The notes beneath the pieces were generated by a model, which was not told the origin of the DNA, did no database searches, and saw nothing but the letters and a program-made list of their open reading frames with translations. Source: Icerya purchasi (Eukaryota > Arthropoda > Insecta > Hemiptera > Monophlebidae). Taken from it: a stretch of DNA of 64,000 bases. Made by a program: the position numbers and the translations under genes. The DNA lies in NCBI GenBank assembly GCA_039619475.1, contig CM077115.1:395160557-395224556 (forward strand), in the 5' to 3' direction. Shown here piece by piece: positions 13,201 through 25,043 of the stretch; position 1 is the first letter of the stretch; every line of letters starts with the position of its first letter.

Positions 13201-14499
13201 TCCGAACGAAATGAACAATTACTAAAACCGATACTGAAGCGTCGTGACTTATTTTACGTGCAATTTTAATTAATTTTCATCACGGGGCGGCTATTTCCTT
13301 TCGGTAAGGGTTTGCTGTTGAAGTAATTTGCGGTATACTTTTAATAATTTCTCTTTCAGTGTCCACAAATTATATATTTCGCCCGTCAATTATTAAGCTA
13401 TATTTCTCGACACTACGCTGTGCGTGTATGTATGTATATATCGGTTTCACGATATTTCAGCTATCCCGGCTGAAGTTCATTCGCGATACAAACTGGTGCA
13501 CACGATGCATACGTGACGGCGTCTAGGATGAGATTAAATTGCGCGTGGTTTGAGCGCATTTAAATGGTGATTGCGTTTTTATCGAGATATGAAAAATTTC
13601 GTTCGATATTTCGACTCTATACGAAACAACATTGAGAAAAATCGCTGTTAATTTTTATAAGCGTAGTTACCAAAACGATCAAATTAGGAACAATGTTGGT
13701 ATTTTATTTTCTAAAATGAATTTTTTCATTCAGTTAGTAACCAGTCGGTTACTAACGAACTGACCCACCGAAAACCATCAGCGATTATCAATTTCATAAC
13801 GCAATATTTTAATCGTATTACAAAGAACAGGTGTAGAATTAGACCGAGACACAAACTTAACACAGATGAAGCTGTTCAAAATTTATGAGAAACTAGCCGT
13901 TCCCCCCGTCTATGGAAAAACGTTAGCCCGGAAAGTGGAAGGTAACAAATGAAAATAGCTTAAAAATGAAGAACGACGGAAAAGAATGTAGGTAAAGGAA
14001 TACAGGTGAGAGGAATTTAAAAAGAGAATTGTGGAAGGACCAAGGACTGTAGTAAAATTGGCATGACATGTAAAGTTTGCAGCGGATGAGTGGAGAAAAG
14101 AGAAGCGACAAAATTATAAATATTTTCTGACGTGAATTTCTTTATTCTCGTCTCGTTTTTATTTATACTTTACACTTAAAATTGCTCAATTGGTAAGAAT
14201 TATTCGGCTCGTAGTGTAAAAAAACGCAAAAAATCAGTTAATTAAATTCTGTGCAAAAAACAATGTTGCTTTTTTTTTTTTTTTTAAGAAACTTATGTTA
14301 CTGAAAGTACGTAAAGAAAAAGGAATAAAATTTTGACCAGAAAGTATTTACAAAATTTTCGTCTTATTACTTAAGTCAACAATTTTGAAGTAAATTTTAA
14401 TTTAATCGATAACGTATAATATTTTGCCACACACACGCGCGCATGTACGTACAAACATATATATATATATATACCTATTTACTCATGTATATATAAACC
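10260..14499. other. Gene-free block
   Basis: Mostly AT-rich. The 12516-12946 part has overlapping open frames on both strands with no known motif. A short perfect palindrome, GTTAGTAACC/GGTTACTAAC, lies at about 13734-13757. No transposon ends were found here by eye. Confidence 0.35.
10976..11212 (+). CDS. Unrecognised 78-aa frame with one possible membrane segment
   Basis: The frame begins with MDSQLRSKSREKSSK, followed by a hydrophobic stretch at about residues 17-37 (LLTLIISSTIMIILSSTLLL) and then a polar, Asn/Ser/Lys-rich tail. That layout fits a small single-pass membrane protein, but the length is near what chance gives in AT-rich DNA. No promoter or splice signal supports it, and no family is recognised. 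Confidence 0.12.
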   Translation: MDSQLRSKSREKSSKLLTLIISSTIMIILSSTLLLASHRRYNNGRNRNQSNSSSNSEKKTKQKRILPILGLVRMKTEF

Positions 14500-15198
14500 T
14501 ATATTAATTACAACGTAATTCTTAGGCTACCCCCCATTCGAAAAAATGTCCCAATTTTATGTAACGCTAAATATCCCAAAAAAATGTCCGAATTTTATGT
14601 AACGCTAAATGTCCCAAAAAAATGTCCCAATTTTATGTAACGTTTGTTATATTTTATAGGATTTTTGTTATTGTTATTTAAAAAATGTCACAATTTTATG
14701 TAACGGAAGTTAAATGTTAGAATAGGATTTTTGTGGTTATGTTATTTTTTGTGTGTGTTGATGCCAGTAAGATATTACGTGGTAAATTTTGATCATTTTA
14801 TAGAAAGTATAGAAGAGAAAGAGACAGAAATGAAAGCAAGAGGGGTCAAGGGGCACAGCCCCTTGCGAGGCCAAAATGGCCGAGTTATATATATATAAAC
14901 TTGGCCATTTTGACCACCCCTCTTGCTTACATTTCTGTCTCTTTCTCTTCTATACTTTCTATAAAATGATCAAAATTTACAATGTAATTCTTACTAGCAT
15001 TGACACAAAAAAAAATGACATGATCACAAAAATCCTATTCTAACATTTAACTTTCATTACATAAAATTAGGACATTTTTGCGTTACAAAACATAATTTAA
15101 AATATAACAAATGTTACATAAAACTGGAAAATTATTTTGGGAGTATTTTTGTGACATTTTTTATAATGGAGGGTAGCCTAAGAATTACGTTGTAATTA

Positions 15199-15203
<5 letters not shown>
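14500..15203. mobile_element. 704-bp fold-back MITE with long terminal inverted repeats
   Basis: The outer ends match: the left end reads ATTAATTACAACGTAATTC then TTAGGCTACCC (from 14503), and the reverse complement of the right end (to 15200) is the same. Inside, the two halves remain largely complementary, including a long match around GAAAGTATAGAAGAGAAAG (about 14800) and its complement near 14945. The centre is a GGGGCACAGCCCC hairpin and TA repeats at about 14853-14905. The left half carries about three tandem copies of a roughly 38-bp unit with AAATGTCCCAATTTTATGT (14545-14645). There is no coding content. TA-microsatellite flanks on both sides obscure the target duplication. This is a non-autonomous DNA transposon or fold-back element of unassigned superfamily. 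Confidence 0.8.

Positions 15204-15223
<20 letters not shown>
15199..15223. repeat. TA microsatellite
   Basis: A run of AT dinucleotides directly abuts the fold-back element. Confidence 0.9.
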
Positions 15224-15229
<6 letters not shown>

Positions 15230-15439
15230 ACTCGATTCTCGGATCTCGTAACGGCGACACTTCCTGGACTCTCAGATTAAATTCTCCTAGAATTCTTGTA
15301 AAAAAGTCGTTTTTATTTAATTTTTCAGCGTTACGTTAAATCGATCCAGAAACGTTACACAAAAATATTACATGATTTTTAGTATTACCACGGCATGGAA
15401 ATGACGTAATCGTTAATGTATGTATCCACATCTATCTAC

Positions 15440-15660
15440 CTATCTGCCTGTTATAGATATAAATGAAAGTCGGAAAATGTGTTTGTCTGCCCCCCCCCCC
15501 CCCCCTATGGGCCTGCTAATCTCACGAATAAAAACCGAGTGTGTTTCGGTTTTCACTAAACTGATTCCTGTGAGAGGTTTCAGTGCATAATTTCTTAGTT
15601 TCTAGTACGATTTAGTCGTGCTAGGGTGGATTTTTGTTAATGAAGTGTGGAAAATACATG
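15440..15660 (+). mobile_element. Possible Helitron-like terminal fragment
   Basis: The stretch begins TATAGATATAAATGAAAGTCG and continues GTTTGTCTGCCCC, a C-run (15490-15505) and CTATGGGCCTGCTAA, then CTGATTCCTGTGAGAGGTTT. From memory of the family, a short TATA-rich start followed by AAAGTCG resembles the left ends of insect Helitron-like elements; the 63.75 kb element starts in a similar way (ATATATAAAAGAAAGTCGG). No Rep/helicase coding sequence is present, and the right end is not identified. Confidence 0.3.
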
Positions 15661-17736
15661 TAGAAAAATAAAATACACTAAAATAAAAATAAAAAACTGG
15701 ATAATATAATTTTGGTGAATATTTTAAATAAAACCATTACCATGTAAATATTTATTAAACCTAAACAATTTAAATAAAATAATCACTATGGTAAATATGA
15801 ATAAAAGCTATAATGTTTTATTAATTTCTGGAGCAAGTGGAAATAGCGTGATTCTCTTTTTACGTTACTCAAATCAGCGATCGAAATATAAAATCCTCGC
15901 TCCTAGCCTAGTTTCTTTATACAGCGTGAAGATTAAGAAAGATAAAATGTTTTCTATTAATTTTACAGAGAAGTAAAAAATCCGACAACCGAATTTTTAC
16001 AGCCGGGAATATTTCTATTCAGATTTTAAACTTCCGCTCAACTGTTTGTAGTAATAAATTAATTTTTATAAAAATTCTCGACGCGGTGGTTGGAAAACGC
16101 AAAACAAAACGGATATGTCGGTGGAGAACATGGTTTTCTTAAATGTGTAATCATGGCAGATTACTGCGCGGAGGACCATCTCGCAACTAATTTATAACTC
16201 AGCATTTCAGTACATAAGGTAAATAGGAGAGTATGTGTCAAATGCTGATTTTATATAATTTTGAAATAATTGCTGTGTATGATTTTTAGTCGAGCGAAAC
16301 TTTTGATTAGAACAGATGCAGGTTATAGAAAGACCGCACATCTTTAATTGAACGTAAGGGGATCTTTTCCTGTTGATAAACACGCTTACCAGAGAGCGAA
16401 AGAGAAAAAAAAATATTAATTAACCCCTCCGAGAACAAAAAATTATTTTAATACAAAAATTAACATTATTCATATTTAAACCCTAAGAGAAGGTAGCAAA
16501 CGAGAAAGTAGATGGACAGTTTATAGAGTCAGTGAATGGCATAAGGAAAATAAAACAGTCAAGAAGGAGTAAAAACAGAGATGATTGTAGTGATGAAAAT
16601 GATTTCCAGAAATAAATTTTAATTAACTCTAATAAGTATTTTAGCAAAAATGGTGAGAAGTCGCGTGAAGCAGCTTTTATAACATGGACATAGAGCACAC
16701 ACTGAATCACTGCATAATCTCAAGTATTAATTTCGTAAAAACGCGGGTAACGGCTAGCGGATAGGTAAAGTAGCTGTTTATACTATACAAGTGAATTGTG
16801 TGAGGCAAATGGAGTGGTAAAGAAGGAATAATAAACAGATAATTGTAGCGATGGAAAAGCAATTGGAACTCCCAAAATGATACTCCTCAGTTGGGGTTCT
16901 GGAATAAATATTTCGGTAAAAAGAAGGTACGGAAGGAACTTTGGAATTGCCGCATAATCGAAATATTAATTATCAAAAATCATTGCATTACAAATTATTT
17001 TTTTGTTATTTTTTTCAGTATTTGAATAATTTAGCAAATATATGTAAACAAATAAATAGATTTCGTTACGATATTTTAGGAATTATTAAACAATCCAGCG
17101 ATGGCACTTAGTAGGTATAGTTACACCACCGGAAATATTATTTACATTAAAATCTTGTAATTCTCCTTAAATTTTGCAGCTTACTGCGGTGAACTGAATT
17201 GGAGAGTTGGCTACAGTTCTTATTTTAATAATATGGACCTACTAATAAAGTAATTCAAATATTAATTCGGGTGAAAAACCATCGTCGCAATTGTTAATAT
17301 TTAGCGTCGATGCCGTTAGGTTTTTCTGAATACAAACCTCGGAGTGTCAAATAAATCTATTTCGGATTCTTTTAATACATCTTCAATGCGGAACATAAAA
17401 CTGAAAATTCACTTGTCCGATAAAAATGGAATAATTTTCCGAGGGGAAACTAATTTCAGACTACAGTTGAGGGACTTATTTATTATATCATTACGTAAAT
17501 TACAGAAGAACGGTAACTTTGCCGATTTACTCCTTTTGTAGATTTTCATAATGATCATGTTTAGAGGGTAAACTTCTATTAGTATTGACCAAATTGATGT
17601 TGTACGGAACGTACCAAAACCCGCTGTTGGACACTCTTCTAAGCGAAGACGTCTACTAATATGCAATGTATCATCTTTTCAATATCTTTTAATGTTTGAA
17701 ATATTCTTAAAATTATCAATAATTCCTGAGCGCCGA
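15661..17736. other. Gene-free AT-rich block
   Basis: I see only AT-rich sequence with short unsupported frames (15788-15976 plus, 16483-16710 minus, 17344-17666 both strands). Confidence 0.4.
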
Positions 17737-17740
17737 TTAA

Positions 17741-18838
17741 CGAACCGGTACTCGCTAGGCATAGCAGGACATCAGTACTCGCGCGTGAGATTTACTCTCA
17801 CATGGCATTTGTCTGTAAACACTATCCAGTTTTTGAACAACAGTCTGGTTGAATAGTAATTGTCCGTTCATTCATCATTCTCTTCTTGTACTTTTCCACT
17901 ATACTTTTACACTCCAACTTCCAAAAATTAAGGCTCTGAAGACCATTTTTGGTTAATTTTTTCAATTGGTACCGGTATAGGTATACTTAGAAACGCAATA
18001 GTCTACGTTTGGATCCGTCATATGAGAATAATAAATACGGCCGAGTGGTGAAATATTAGTCTATTCTTCAAAAATAAATTGACTTAAAAAACAACAAAAC
18101 TAAAATATCACTTTCCATCGGGTCGATTCTGAATATTTTCCAAATCTTCATTATTCGGAGTGGCCCATGATGGGGAAACTAATAGAGAAAACTAAGTCGA
18201 ATAAAACGAAATGATTTGGAAATGAATTGGAAATGAAGAAAAAGACAACAAAAAGTCATGCAAAACGGCGTTGTATGTTGTAGAGACTTGAAAAAAAATC
18301 ACCTATTCAACTTTTTGGACCGGTTGCAAAAGTAACATGCTTTTCTTTAAAAATTAGCGAGTAAAGCAAAGTAAAACGAAATAATGATGAAAAAATACAA
18401 GCAGAACATACCAGTTGCTTCAACAACAGCCCTCCGAATTTCGACAAGCATCTTTCCACGAAACATTTTGATGAATTCTGCGATATAAATGATGAGAAAA
18501 TGAAAAAAAAAAAAAACTTTTGCATACTACAGAAATAACTTCAAATAGTTACATTGGTTCGGCAGCACTCGCATGCGAGGAAAAGTTTCACAGGCACTGA
18601 AAAAATTGAAACTGGAGCAGTCGCGTGCGAGAGTTTTTCTCGCAGATCAGCACCAACGAAAATAAATAACTCCTTCCGAAGCCTAGAAGTGACTGTCCTT
18701 GACTATCGGATGTCCTTTGGCTAGCGGTGCCCCTCCAGCTATACAAGGCCCCAACTTTCCCGCCTTCATGTATGTCCTAGACAACATCGTTTCATCCCGA
18801 CATGTGAGAGAAAATCTCACGTATTGAGTACTGGCGGG
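17741..18838. mobile_element. Possible non-autonomous piggyBac-like element between TTAA sites
   Basis: Both ends abut TTAA (17737-17740 and 18839-18842), the target site used by piggyBac elements. The right end, read inward, is CCCGCCAGTACTC then an AATA spacer and CGTGAGATTTTCTCTCACAT. The left end has CGAACCGGTACTC and, 31 bases inside, CAGTACTCGCGCGTGAGATT then TACTCTCACATG, matching the right end over about 35 bases with few changes. Short palindromes such as CTCGCATGCGAG lie inside near 18570. No transposase is seen in the 1.1 kb. The offset of the best match from the left TTAA leaves some doubt about the exact left boundary. Confidence 0.45.
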
Positions 18839-19165
18839 TTAATGCGATGGTTGAATGTCTGCCGCGTAATAAGTTCCTAAATCTCTTATTATTTCCACCC
18901 GGTGGACTTTTGAATCTGCATATTCTTGCATAATATTCATTGCCTATCACGTTTTTGTATTTGTAACGTATGTCACACTACTAATTGTCGTTTACACTGA
19001 TAAAGAGACATGATATGAAAACGTTTAAAAACAGATCCCACGCACGCACTTGTCATCAGTTACCTAAAGAATTTCGTAAAGTGAAGCTTTCTCCGAATTA
19101 TATTATATTAAGAAACCATTTATGTACTACCGAAACGCTGTAAAAGTCGGAACTATTTCTTGCAG

Positions 19166-19413
19166 CTTTACTTTATTCAAATTGTTTCACTGATGTTAAT
19201 GATGCGAATTCAGAAAGGGAAAAGGCTGAGACAACATGTGGAACAGCTGGAATTAAAACTGCTCGCGAACGGCAGACCGACATCCAAGGAGTAGCGGGAA
19301 GCATTGACTGGCGAAGGATGAATATTCGGCTCTTGTTGCGCGGCGGAGAACACAAATGTGTGTGCAAGTGCTATCTTAAAATAAAATGTCACCAACGACG
19401 ACAAAGAGAAACG
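19166..19413 (+). CDS. Candidate internal coding exon, function unknown
   Basis: A 248-base segment sits between a good acceptor (ACTATTTCTTGCAG, AG at 19164-19165) and a good donor (GAAACG|GTGAGAC, GT at 19414). One frame is open through it and in fact from 19143 to 19551 (about 135 codons), with peptide pieces SNCFTDVNDANSEREKAE, QTDIQGVAGSIDWRRMNIR and a Cys/Lys-rich CVCKCYLKIKCHQRRQRET. It is GC-richer than its surroundings. No domain is recognised. The minus strand also has open frames here (19173-19449), so strand is not certain. Chance ORFs of this length are possible in a window this long. Confidence 0.25.
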
Positions 19414-19559
19414 GTGAGACTGACTATACTGTACTGTGGTAGTGTACAACTGAAACTGAGAAAAAAGATAAAAAAAAAAGTAAACCAGCCTACAGAAATG
19501 AACGCAATGAACAGATCACGGAAAGGTTGCATAAATAACACTGCGGTATCATGAAGGTT

Positions 19560-21090
19560 CACGAGAGATCCTGACTGACAATGCCAGTCTCGAGTATTCG
19601 AACAAAAATAATTGTCTTTATTATTCTTTGTTTTTTTTAAGAAGTGAAGTAAATTGAGAAAGAAAAATCAACACTCGGGGTTTATTTTTAGACATCTCCG
19701 CTGCAACGAAAATTTCTAAAAATATAAACTAACCATGTAAAGAAAGAAGGGGGTGCACGTAATGAAGATTAAAACGGTAGAGAGAATGTGGCATAAATGA
19801 AAAATAGAAGAAAGCTAAGCGTATGTCAAAAAAACAGTATAAGCGGAGTAGAGAAATCGAAGGTGTATAGGGGACATTAAAATCAAAAAAAAAAAAAAAA
19901 TCAAACAAAGCGATTAATGTGACAAAGAGTGTAACGATATCAAATTTAAAAGGTAGATTTCAACTCGCGGTAACTTTTGATGGAAATGGTTTAAAAGAAA
20001 ACGGTAATATTAATCGAATTAAAAACATTTTTTAGAAATAATAACTTATCATTTGATCAACCTTTAATGGAAAATGGTTTGAGTGGGACAAAAGTAAATT
20101 ACACCAATCAGACTAAAACGCGGATTATAAAGCGTGTATAAAAGAAACACGAAAACAAAGAAAAGCAAAAAACTCCCAAACGTCTTTGGAAATGAAACGA
20201 TTTTTTACTAATATTTGAACTTTTGGAAGGAACGAGATTCGACAAGATCCGGCTGAGAAAGTAGATTAGAGCGAGATACGGTGACTATAAGGGAGGTTCC
20301 GAAATTCGCTAGAATGTTTTTGCGTAAGTTAGGAAATCGCTTTTCTAGGCAAACTTGTCTCGGCAAATCTAGTCCGGCGAATTTAAATTGCATACGCGAA
20401 GACACTTTTTTGTAAAATGTGCACACTAAAAGTGAACGTGCGTTCAAAAAAACATCGTCCTTCGTCGGTTACTCGTATCGCTCATCGCTGTTTTCTTACT
20501 GATATTAGCATATTCCGTTCCGCATTTCAAATCGGAACATTTCGGAACGTTTTGAATTGAGCGGAAAAAAATGATACCATTTTATCCATCCGCAGTAACA
20601 TCGAACATGAAACCTTTTTTTTCTTTTTTTTTTTTTTTTTTTTTTGAAGTGAAAATAAATTTCATACACATCGTCGGATGCTTTTTCAAAAGCGAAATTT
20701 ACAACATTTTCGTGTCATCGTTCGTCCGTCCGTACGATGCCAGGAAATTAAATATCTATAGGGAGTCAGTCCCGATACGCACTGGAGCGCGTTATTCGTA
20801 ATGCTACGCATACCGTGTCTATTAATTCTGTTACTATTTGAAAAGACCTTATACAAAAATCTGATTTAAAGTCATCGAGTAAAATATGCAGCCCTGACAC
20901 AGTTGCGAGTGCAGACGCCTGTAAAAGGTTTAGCCGACGAAAAATCTCTCTTTCGAACGATTCAACCTCGACAGAATTACTCAAGCGACCATCGGAAATT
21001 GTAGTAAAAAAAATGCCGACAACAATGGAAAAGAAATGAAAATTTTTTCAAACGAATTAGCAAAAATTCTCGATATCTTTTCGTTCGCCT
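19560..21090. other. Gene-free block
   Basis: AT-rich with poly-A and poly-T runs (20624-20645). The frames at 20208-20447 and 20766-20984 on the minus strand have no recognisable content. Confidence 0.35.
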
Positions 21091-21099
21091 AGTTGCGCC

Positions 21100-21550
21100 T
21101 TTTTCTGGCGGGCTAGAAATAACAGAACGGAAGAGCCAGTTCGCAGTTCGAGCGGCGCGTGCGTGTGCCCGCGCGTAAACTAAGCCGGAAGCGCGCCGGC
21201 AATTAATATTCGTATTGGAAAGACGGATAAAGCAGGCGAAACGGGTGCGAGGCGTGCCAGTCGGCGAGAGGGGCGTAATAATAAATTCCACGTGGTGTGC
21301 CTACGGCGGTTATATAATGTATGTTATGAAAAGCGATAAATAGTTTATTGCGGCATTGTTGAAAAAGTGCACGCCGGTTCGGCCACCATTACACTACGCT
21401 GCGCTAGTCCCGCTCAGTGATATGATCGTGAGCCGCCGGGCTTGATTGCTGTTATCAACCGGACGACATACGCGCTCCTCGATGAAAACAATGCCTGGAC
21501 GATTCGGCATTCCGCCAGTTGCGCACATTCGTCGCCGCATAAACCGAATT
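21100..21550 (+). other. GC/CpG-rich patch with possible promoter and first coding exon
   Basis: Against a strongly AT-rich background this patch is rich in CG dinucleotides (GCGGCGCGTGCGTGTGCCCG near 21150 and CG-rich sequence to 21480). An initiator-like CTCAGTG lies at 21413-21419. ATG codons at 21482 and 21491 (the latter with A at -3) open a frame, MKTMPGRFGIPPVAHIRRRI, that runs to a perfect donor CGAATT|GTAAGTATAG (GT at 21551) after exactly 23 codons. A strong acceptor, TCCGTTTTCTTTTTCAG, occurs at 21726. Together these fit a promoter plus 5' exon, but a minus-strand frame (20977-21291) crosses it and no protein family is recognised. Confidence 0.3.
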
Positions 21551-21559
21551 GTAAGTATA

Positions 21560-23887
21560 GCCTACGTTTCGATTTATATACTTTCTAGTGTTATTATTCG
21601 TTTTCGGGGCGCATGTTTTACTAGCACTCCCCGATGAAAGAAAATCTTAAGACCAGGGAAGCCGCCGCTGAAATTCAGTTCTCGGCTGGCCGTGTCTATC
21701 AGTCTGTTCTCCGTTTTCTTTTTCAGATTACCGTCTTAAAATATCGATAATTATTTGCGTCCGCTTAAATGTGACTCCTCCGGATCAATCCGACCTGTTA
21801 ATAAACTACATTTTCTATAAAAGCAATTAAATTCGATGGGCTGGAGGATAAAAGTTTTCCACCCTTCGAAACTGGAATGCATTGTGTATACTTTTGACGG
21901 TGACAAGCATCATCACCGGTTCCAAGCAAATTTAAGACCAACAAAAAATTACGATGATACTTGCTCGCGTTATCTATAAAAGGATACTTTTAACCGATGA
22001 AAAAGGAAAGAGATTGATTATGCCATCTTAAGCAAAAACTTGATTAAATTTCGATTATTATTATTATTATCTTTTTCGTTATTATTTCTTTACACGTTAA
22101 ATCCTACACACTTTGGCGAAATAATTACAGTCTCTAATTCGCAACATGAAACCCACAGCTGTATTATAATATCGGATAATGTACGCGTGTTGGCGAATCA
22201 ACAGAATGTTTGCGATTTTGACGCTGTTGTCTGGTATCTACTGTTTTCAGCGTGGTAAACTGAAGAAATCTTCCGTATCGCACGAATACGATTTAAATAT
22301 TCTAACAATAAATCGCGTTGATAGATGGATATCAAAAACACAACTCCCCCTTTATCGGATTATTTAGAAACAAAAACAAAAAAAAGTGCTAAAACGACAT
22401 GACGACAACACGCAATTATTTTTCTCTTCTCTGAAATGAGAGGGGGGAGGCTTTTAAATAAAACATTTAATTCTTAACTTTGTCGGTAATGAGTTTTCAA
22501 ACCGGCACTAGTCTCGCATAGAATAAAAATTAAATGCGTACAACGGTTTTTAATTATAATAGAGCCTGTTATTTTTCGTTTGGTTTATTCTATTTGTTTT
22601 TACTCTTCTTTTTTCTTCGGCGTGCTCGACTGACCCCTATCATGGATTTTCGAGAGCTGCCTCGTTCCGAATCCAAGTCGAACCCTCGGGTATATACCTA
22701 ATCTGTAAATATTGGTTATTGTACCAGAGAAATGTAGGAAAGTAAAGAAGGCCGAGAGGAAAGACCCAGCTCTAATTCCAATATTCTCTTCACAGATCCA
22801 TTAGGCTTAGTAGATTGCGAACCTCCAAAATCCCCGACACCTTATCAAGAGCACGGGAGACTTACTTCATTGTTTTGTATTTAGTCGTCTTAATATCATC
22901 GAAATCTCGTAAAAGAAACCGCTAGCTTATACGAAGTCTAATGCAAACCGAAATCGTAGGAATTTACTTAAATTATGAAACTCTAATAAAGCACCGACTC
23001 TAGTTTCGAATCAACAGTGTGCGTATTATATTGTAATAAGATTAAATATAAAATTACAAACATTAATCAATAATAGCAACGCAGTGAGCGATACAACTGA
23101 TGGAAATTAATTCGTACAAAATTAATCAATTTGTGAAAGCAACGCTCTCCGCTAAATATCGTCAACATCCTAATATATAGTATTTACATATTTTTATTGT
23201 TTCTTAAACTGTAAGAGAAAAATTATCCACATGCATGATGATTTAATGTGTCTGCAATTAACATGATAATAAGAAATCTATGGGAAGGAAATAACGTGCC
23301 ATTGATCTTATGTGAACCTTCACAATCTATCATACCTTATCAAGGATATGCTTAATTTACTTTAGTTTAATTAAATTTACAGTTCAATAAAAAAAAAACA
23401 AAAAAAAAAACAACATTTTCACAGTTCAAAGCTTATACACACACGGGGAACGGTGTATGCTGATAAGGGCCGGAATAATTTTATATTTGTATTTATAGTT
23501 CGATAAAAGGAAAAAAGATAGAGCGAAAAAAATTTAAAATACACCTAAAATCGATCCCGCTATTAGCGGTAATTAATCGGAAAAAAAAATACAAAAAGTT
23601 ACCCAGTTCTCTTAAATCCGAATCGAATCTAAGCACCGGTTTAGGGTAAGCAACTGGGAGAACTTATTTATTAAAATACAAAATTCTTAATTTACTCTCG
23701 TATAAATAACATATAATAAATAAGCGGAATAATTTCAATACATCGAGGAGAACAGTGTTATAGGCCCAAGTTCTCGGGCAGCGACTAAAAACTCCGGAAA
23801 AACAAAAGTTATGTTAGCAAAAAAAAAAAAAACAAGGTAGGGGGAATTGACCGAGCAGGCGTATTTAAAACAGTAGAACGTTTACAG
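21560..23887. other. Gene-free block with two dispersed-repeat fragments
   Basis: Mostly AT-rich. A fragment with CACCTTATCAAGAGCACGGG lies near 22840, and a clearer copy of the CCTTATCAAGGATAT repeat at 23290-23385 is shared with 2.5-2.67 kb. Short frames at 22040-22367 have no support. Confidence 0.4.
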
Positions 23888-24029
23888 GCGGTGCCGAACG
23901 ATTTTTTCGGTCTGTGGAGGGAAACGAAGCGGGGTGGTTTAATGCATTTTCACCTAGCTCAGAATCGTCGGCCGACTGACTTGCACGAAGCAACTCCTTC
24001 GGGTCCATCTGAGGCGCTCCACGAACAAG
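23888..24029 (+). other. Alternative plus-strand exon candidate
   Basis: An acceptor-like CGTTTACAG (AG 23886-23887) and a perfect donor GAACAAG|GTAAGAATG (GT at 24030) bracket 142 bases with an open frame (MPNDFFGLWRETKRGGLMHF and onward). It overlaps the minus-strand signal-peptide frame, so at most one of the two is likely to be coding. No homology is recognised. Confidence 0.2.
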
Positions 24030-24208
24030 GTAAGAATGTCTCTTCCTCCTATGGCAGTCGAGAACGCGGTCGTATTTTTAACATTGATGGCGAAGAGCGG
24101 CGAACTAGGGGACAGCCTATAGCCGCCAGTTTCAGCACCAGCACAGGCGCACACTGACGCGGCTAATAGTAACGCTTGCATTAGACGAGCCAGGAATCTG
24201 TCAGCCAT
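23954..24208 (-). CDS. Candidate first coding exon with signal peptide
   Basis: The frame opens MADRFLARLMQALLLAASVC and continues ACAGAETGGYRLSPSS. This is a textbook secretion signal: a basic start, a hydrophobic core at about residues 9-20, and small residues before a likely cleavage near residue 25. The remainder (YRLSPSSPLFAINVKNTTAF and beyond) contains one N-glycosylation sequon (NTT). The sequence upstream on the minus strand (24210-24400) is GC- and CG-rich like a 5' UTR/promoter, with an initiator-like TCAGTG near 24345. The frame closes at a stop beside a GTGAAA donor-like site, so the true exon end is unknown. No family is recognised, and the start context is not optimal (C at -3). 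Confidence 0.33.
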   Translation of the reverse strand: MADRFLARLMQALLLAASVCACAGAETGGYRLSPSSPLFAINVKNTTAFSTAIGGRDILTLFVERLRWTRRSCFVQVSRPTILS

Positions 24209-24390
24209 AAGCCCCAGTTGGCTGCGCGCAGTTCGTTCTTGCAGAGTTCGCGCACGCTAACACCGATCGTAAATGGTGTCTAAACGGGCGATCCAGCACC
24301 CTAGGCGAGTGCGGCGGGGTCGCGACATATTAACTCCACTCACACTGACGCACCGACGTAAACTCGGAGCACACAGAGCAGTCGGATTCG

Positions 24391-24398
24391 TATAAAAG
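24391..24398 (+). promoter_or_regulatory. TATA box (TATAAAAG)
   Basis: A consensus TATAAAAG sits at the edge of a GC-rich patch, predicting plus-strand transcription starting near 24420. About 45 bases away is the initiator-like site of the minus-strand frame, so a divergent promoter is possible. Chance occurrence cannot be excluded in AT-rich DNA. Confidence 0.3.
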
Positions 24399-24421
24399 CC
24401 TCTAAATTTTACGATTATATT

Positions 24422-24865
24422 TTATATATTTTTCTTTTGGAAATAGTTTAGAGGTTGCCCCGATGCTCGGTCCTTGTCGGTGGCACATCGAGCAGCGAGG
24501 TTATTTTTTCCTCCGCCGTCATTATTATTTAGTATATTTTTCTTCTTATACAGTATTGGCCGAGCAGCGGCAGTTGGTTCCTTGCGAGAGCCAGAAACAG
24601 ATCTATAAAATATCCCTCCTTTAATTTCAAACTGGAGCCCCTGCTCAACGTCTTCCGCCCTTATCTCGGCGTGTCGTCGAATTCGGTTAATGTGCACAGC
24701 CTCGTAAGGTAGAGAGAGAAATGACACGATATGATGATAAAGGTAGTAGTACGCGTTCGAAGAAGAAGAACAAATGGCCTTCCACCCTGAGCGGTTCTCT
24801 GACTGACTTGACGACTTGCTATTGACAACCCTTCGCGATAGCATTGTGAAACTTTTCGTTTGCAA
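24422..24865 (-). other. 147-codon open frame, probably non-coding leader region
   Basis: A long minus-strand frame of Ser/Arg/Asn-rich composition without recognisable domains. It lies in the GC-richer zone between the TATA box and the 25.0 kb exon candidate. It may simply reflect composition of a transcribed plus-strand leader. Confidence 0.12.
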
Positions 24866-25043
24866 AGTTCTTTCAACTCCGTGTGTTTCTCTGCTCTTTC
24901 CTGCCTCCTCCAGCTTTCCTTTTTTGTTTTTCTTGTTGTTGTTGTTGTTTGTTTTGTTGTTTTTTTTGTTTTCCGTTCCGTTTTTGTTTGTTTTTTTAAC
25001 AAAAAAAAAAAAGTGAGCAATTTCTTCTTCGTGCGAAAATCAG

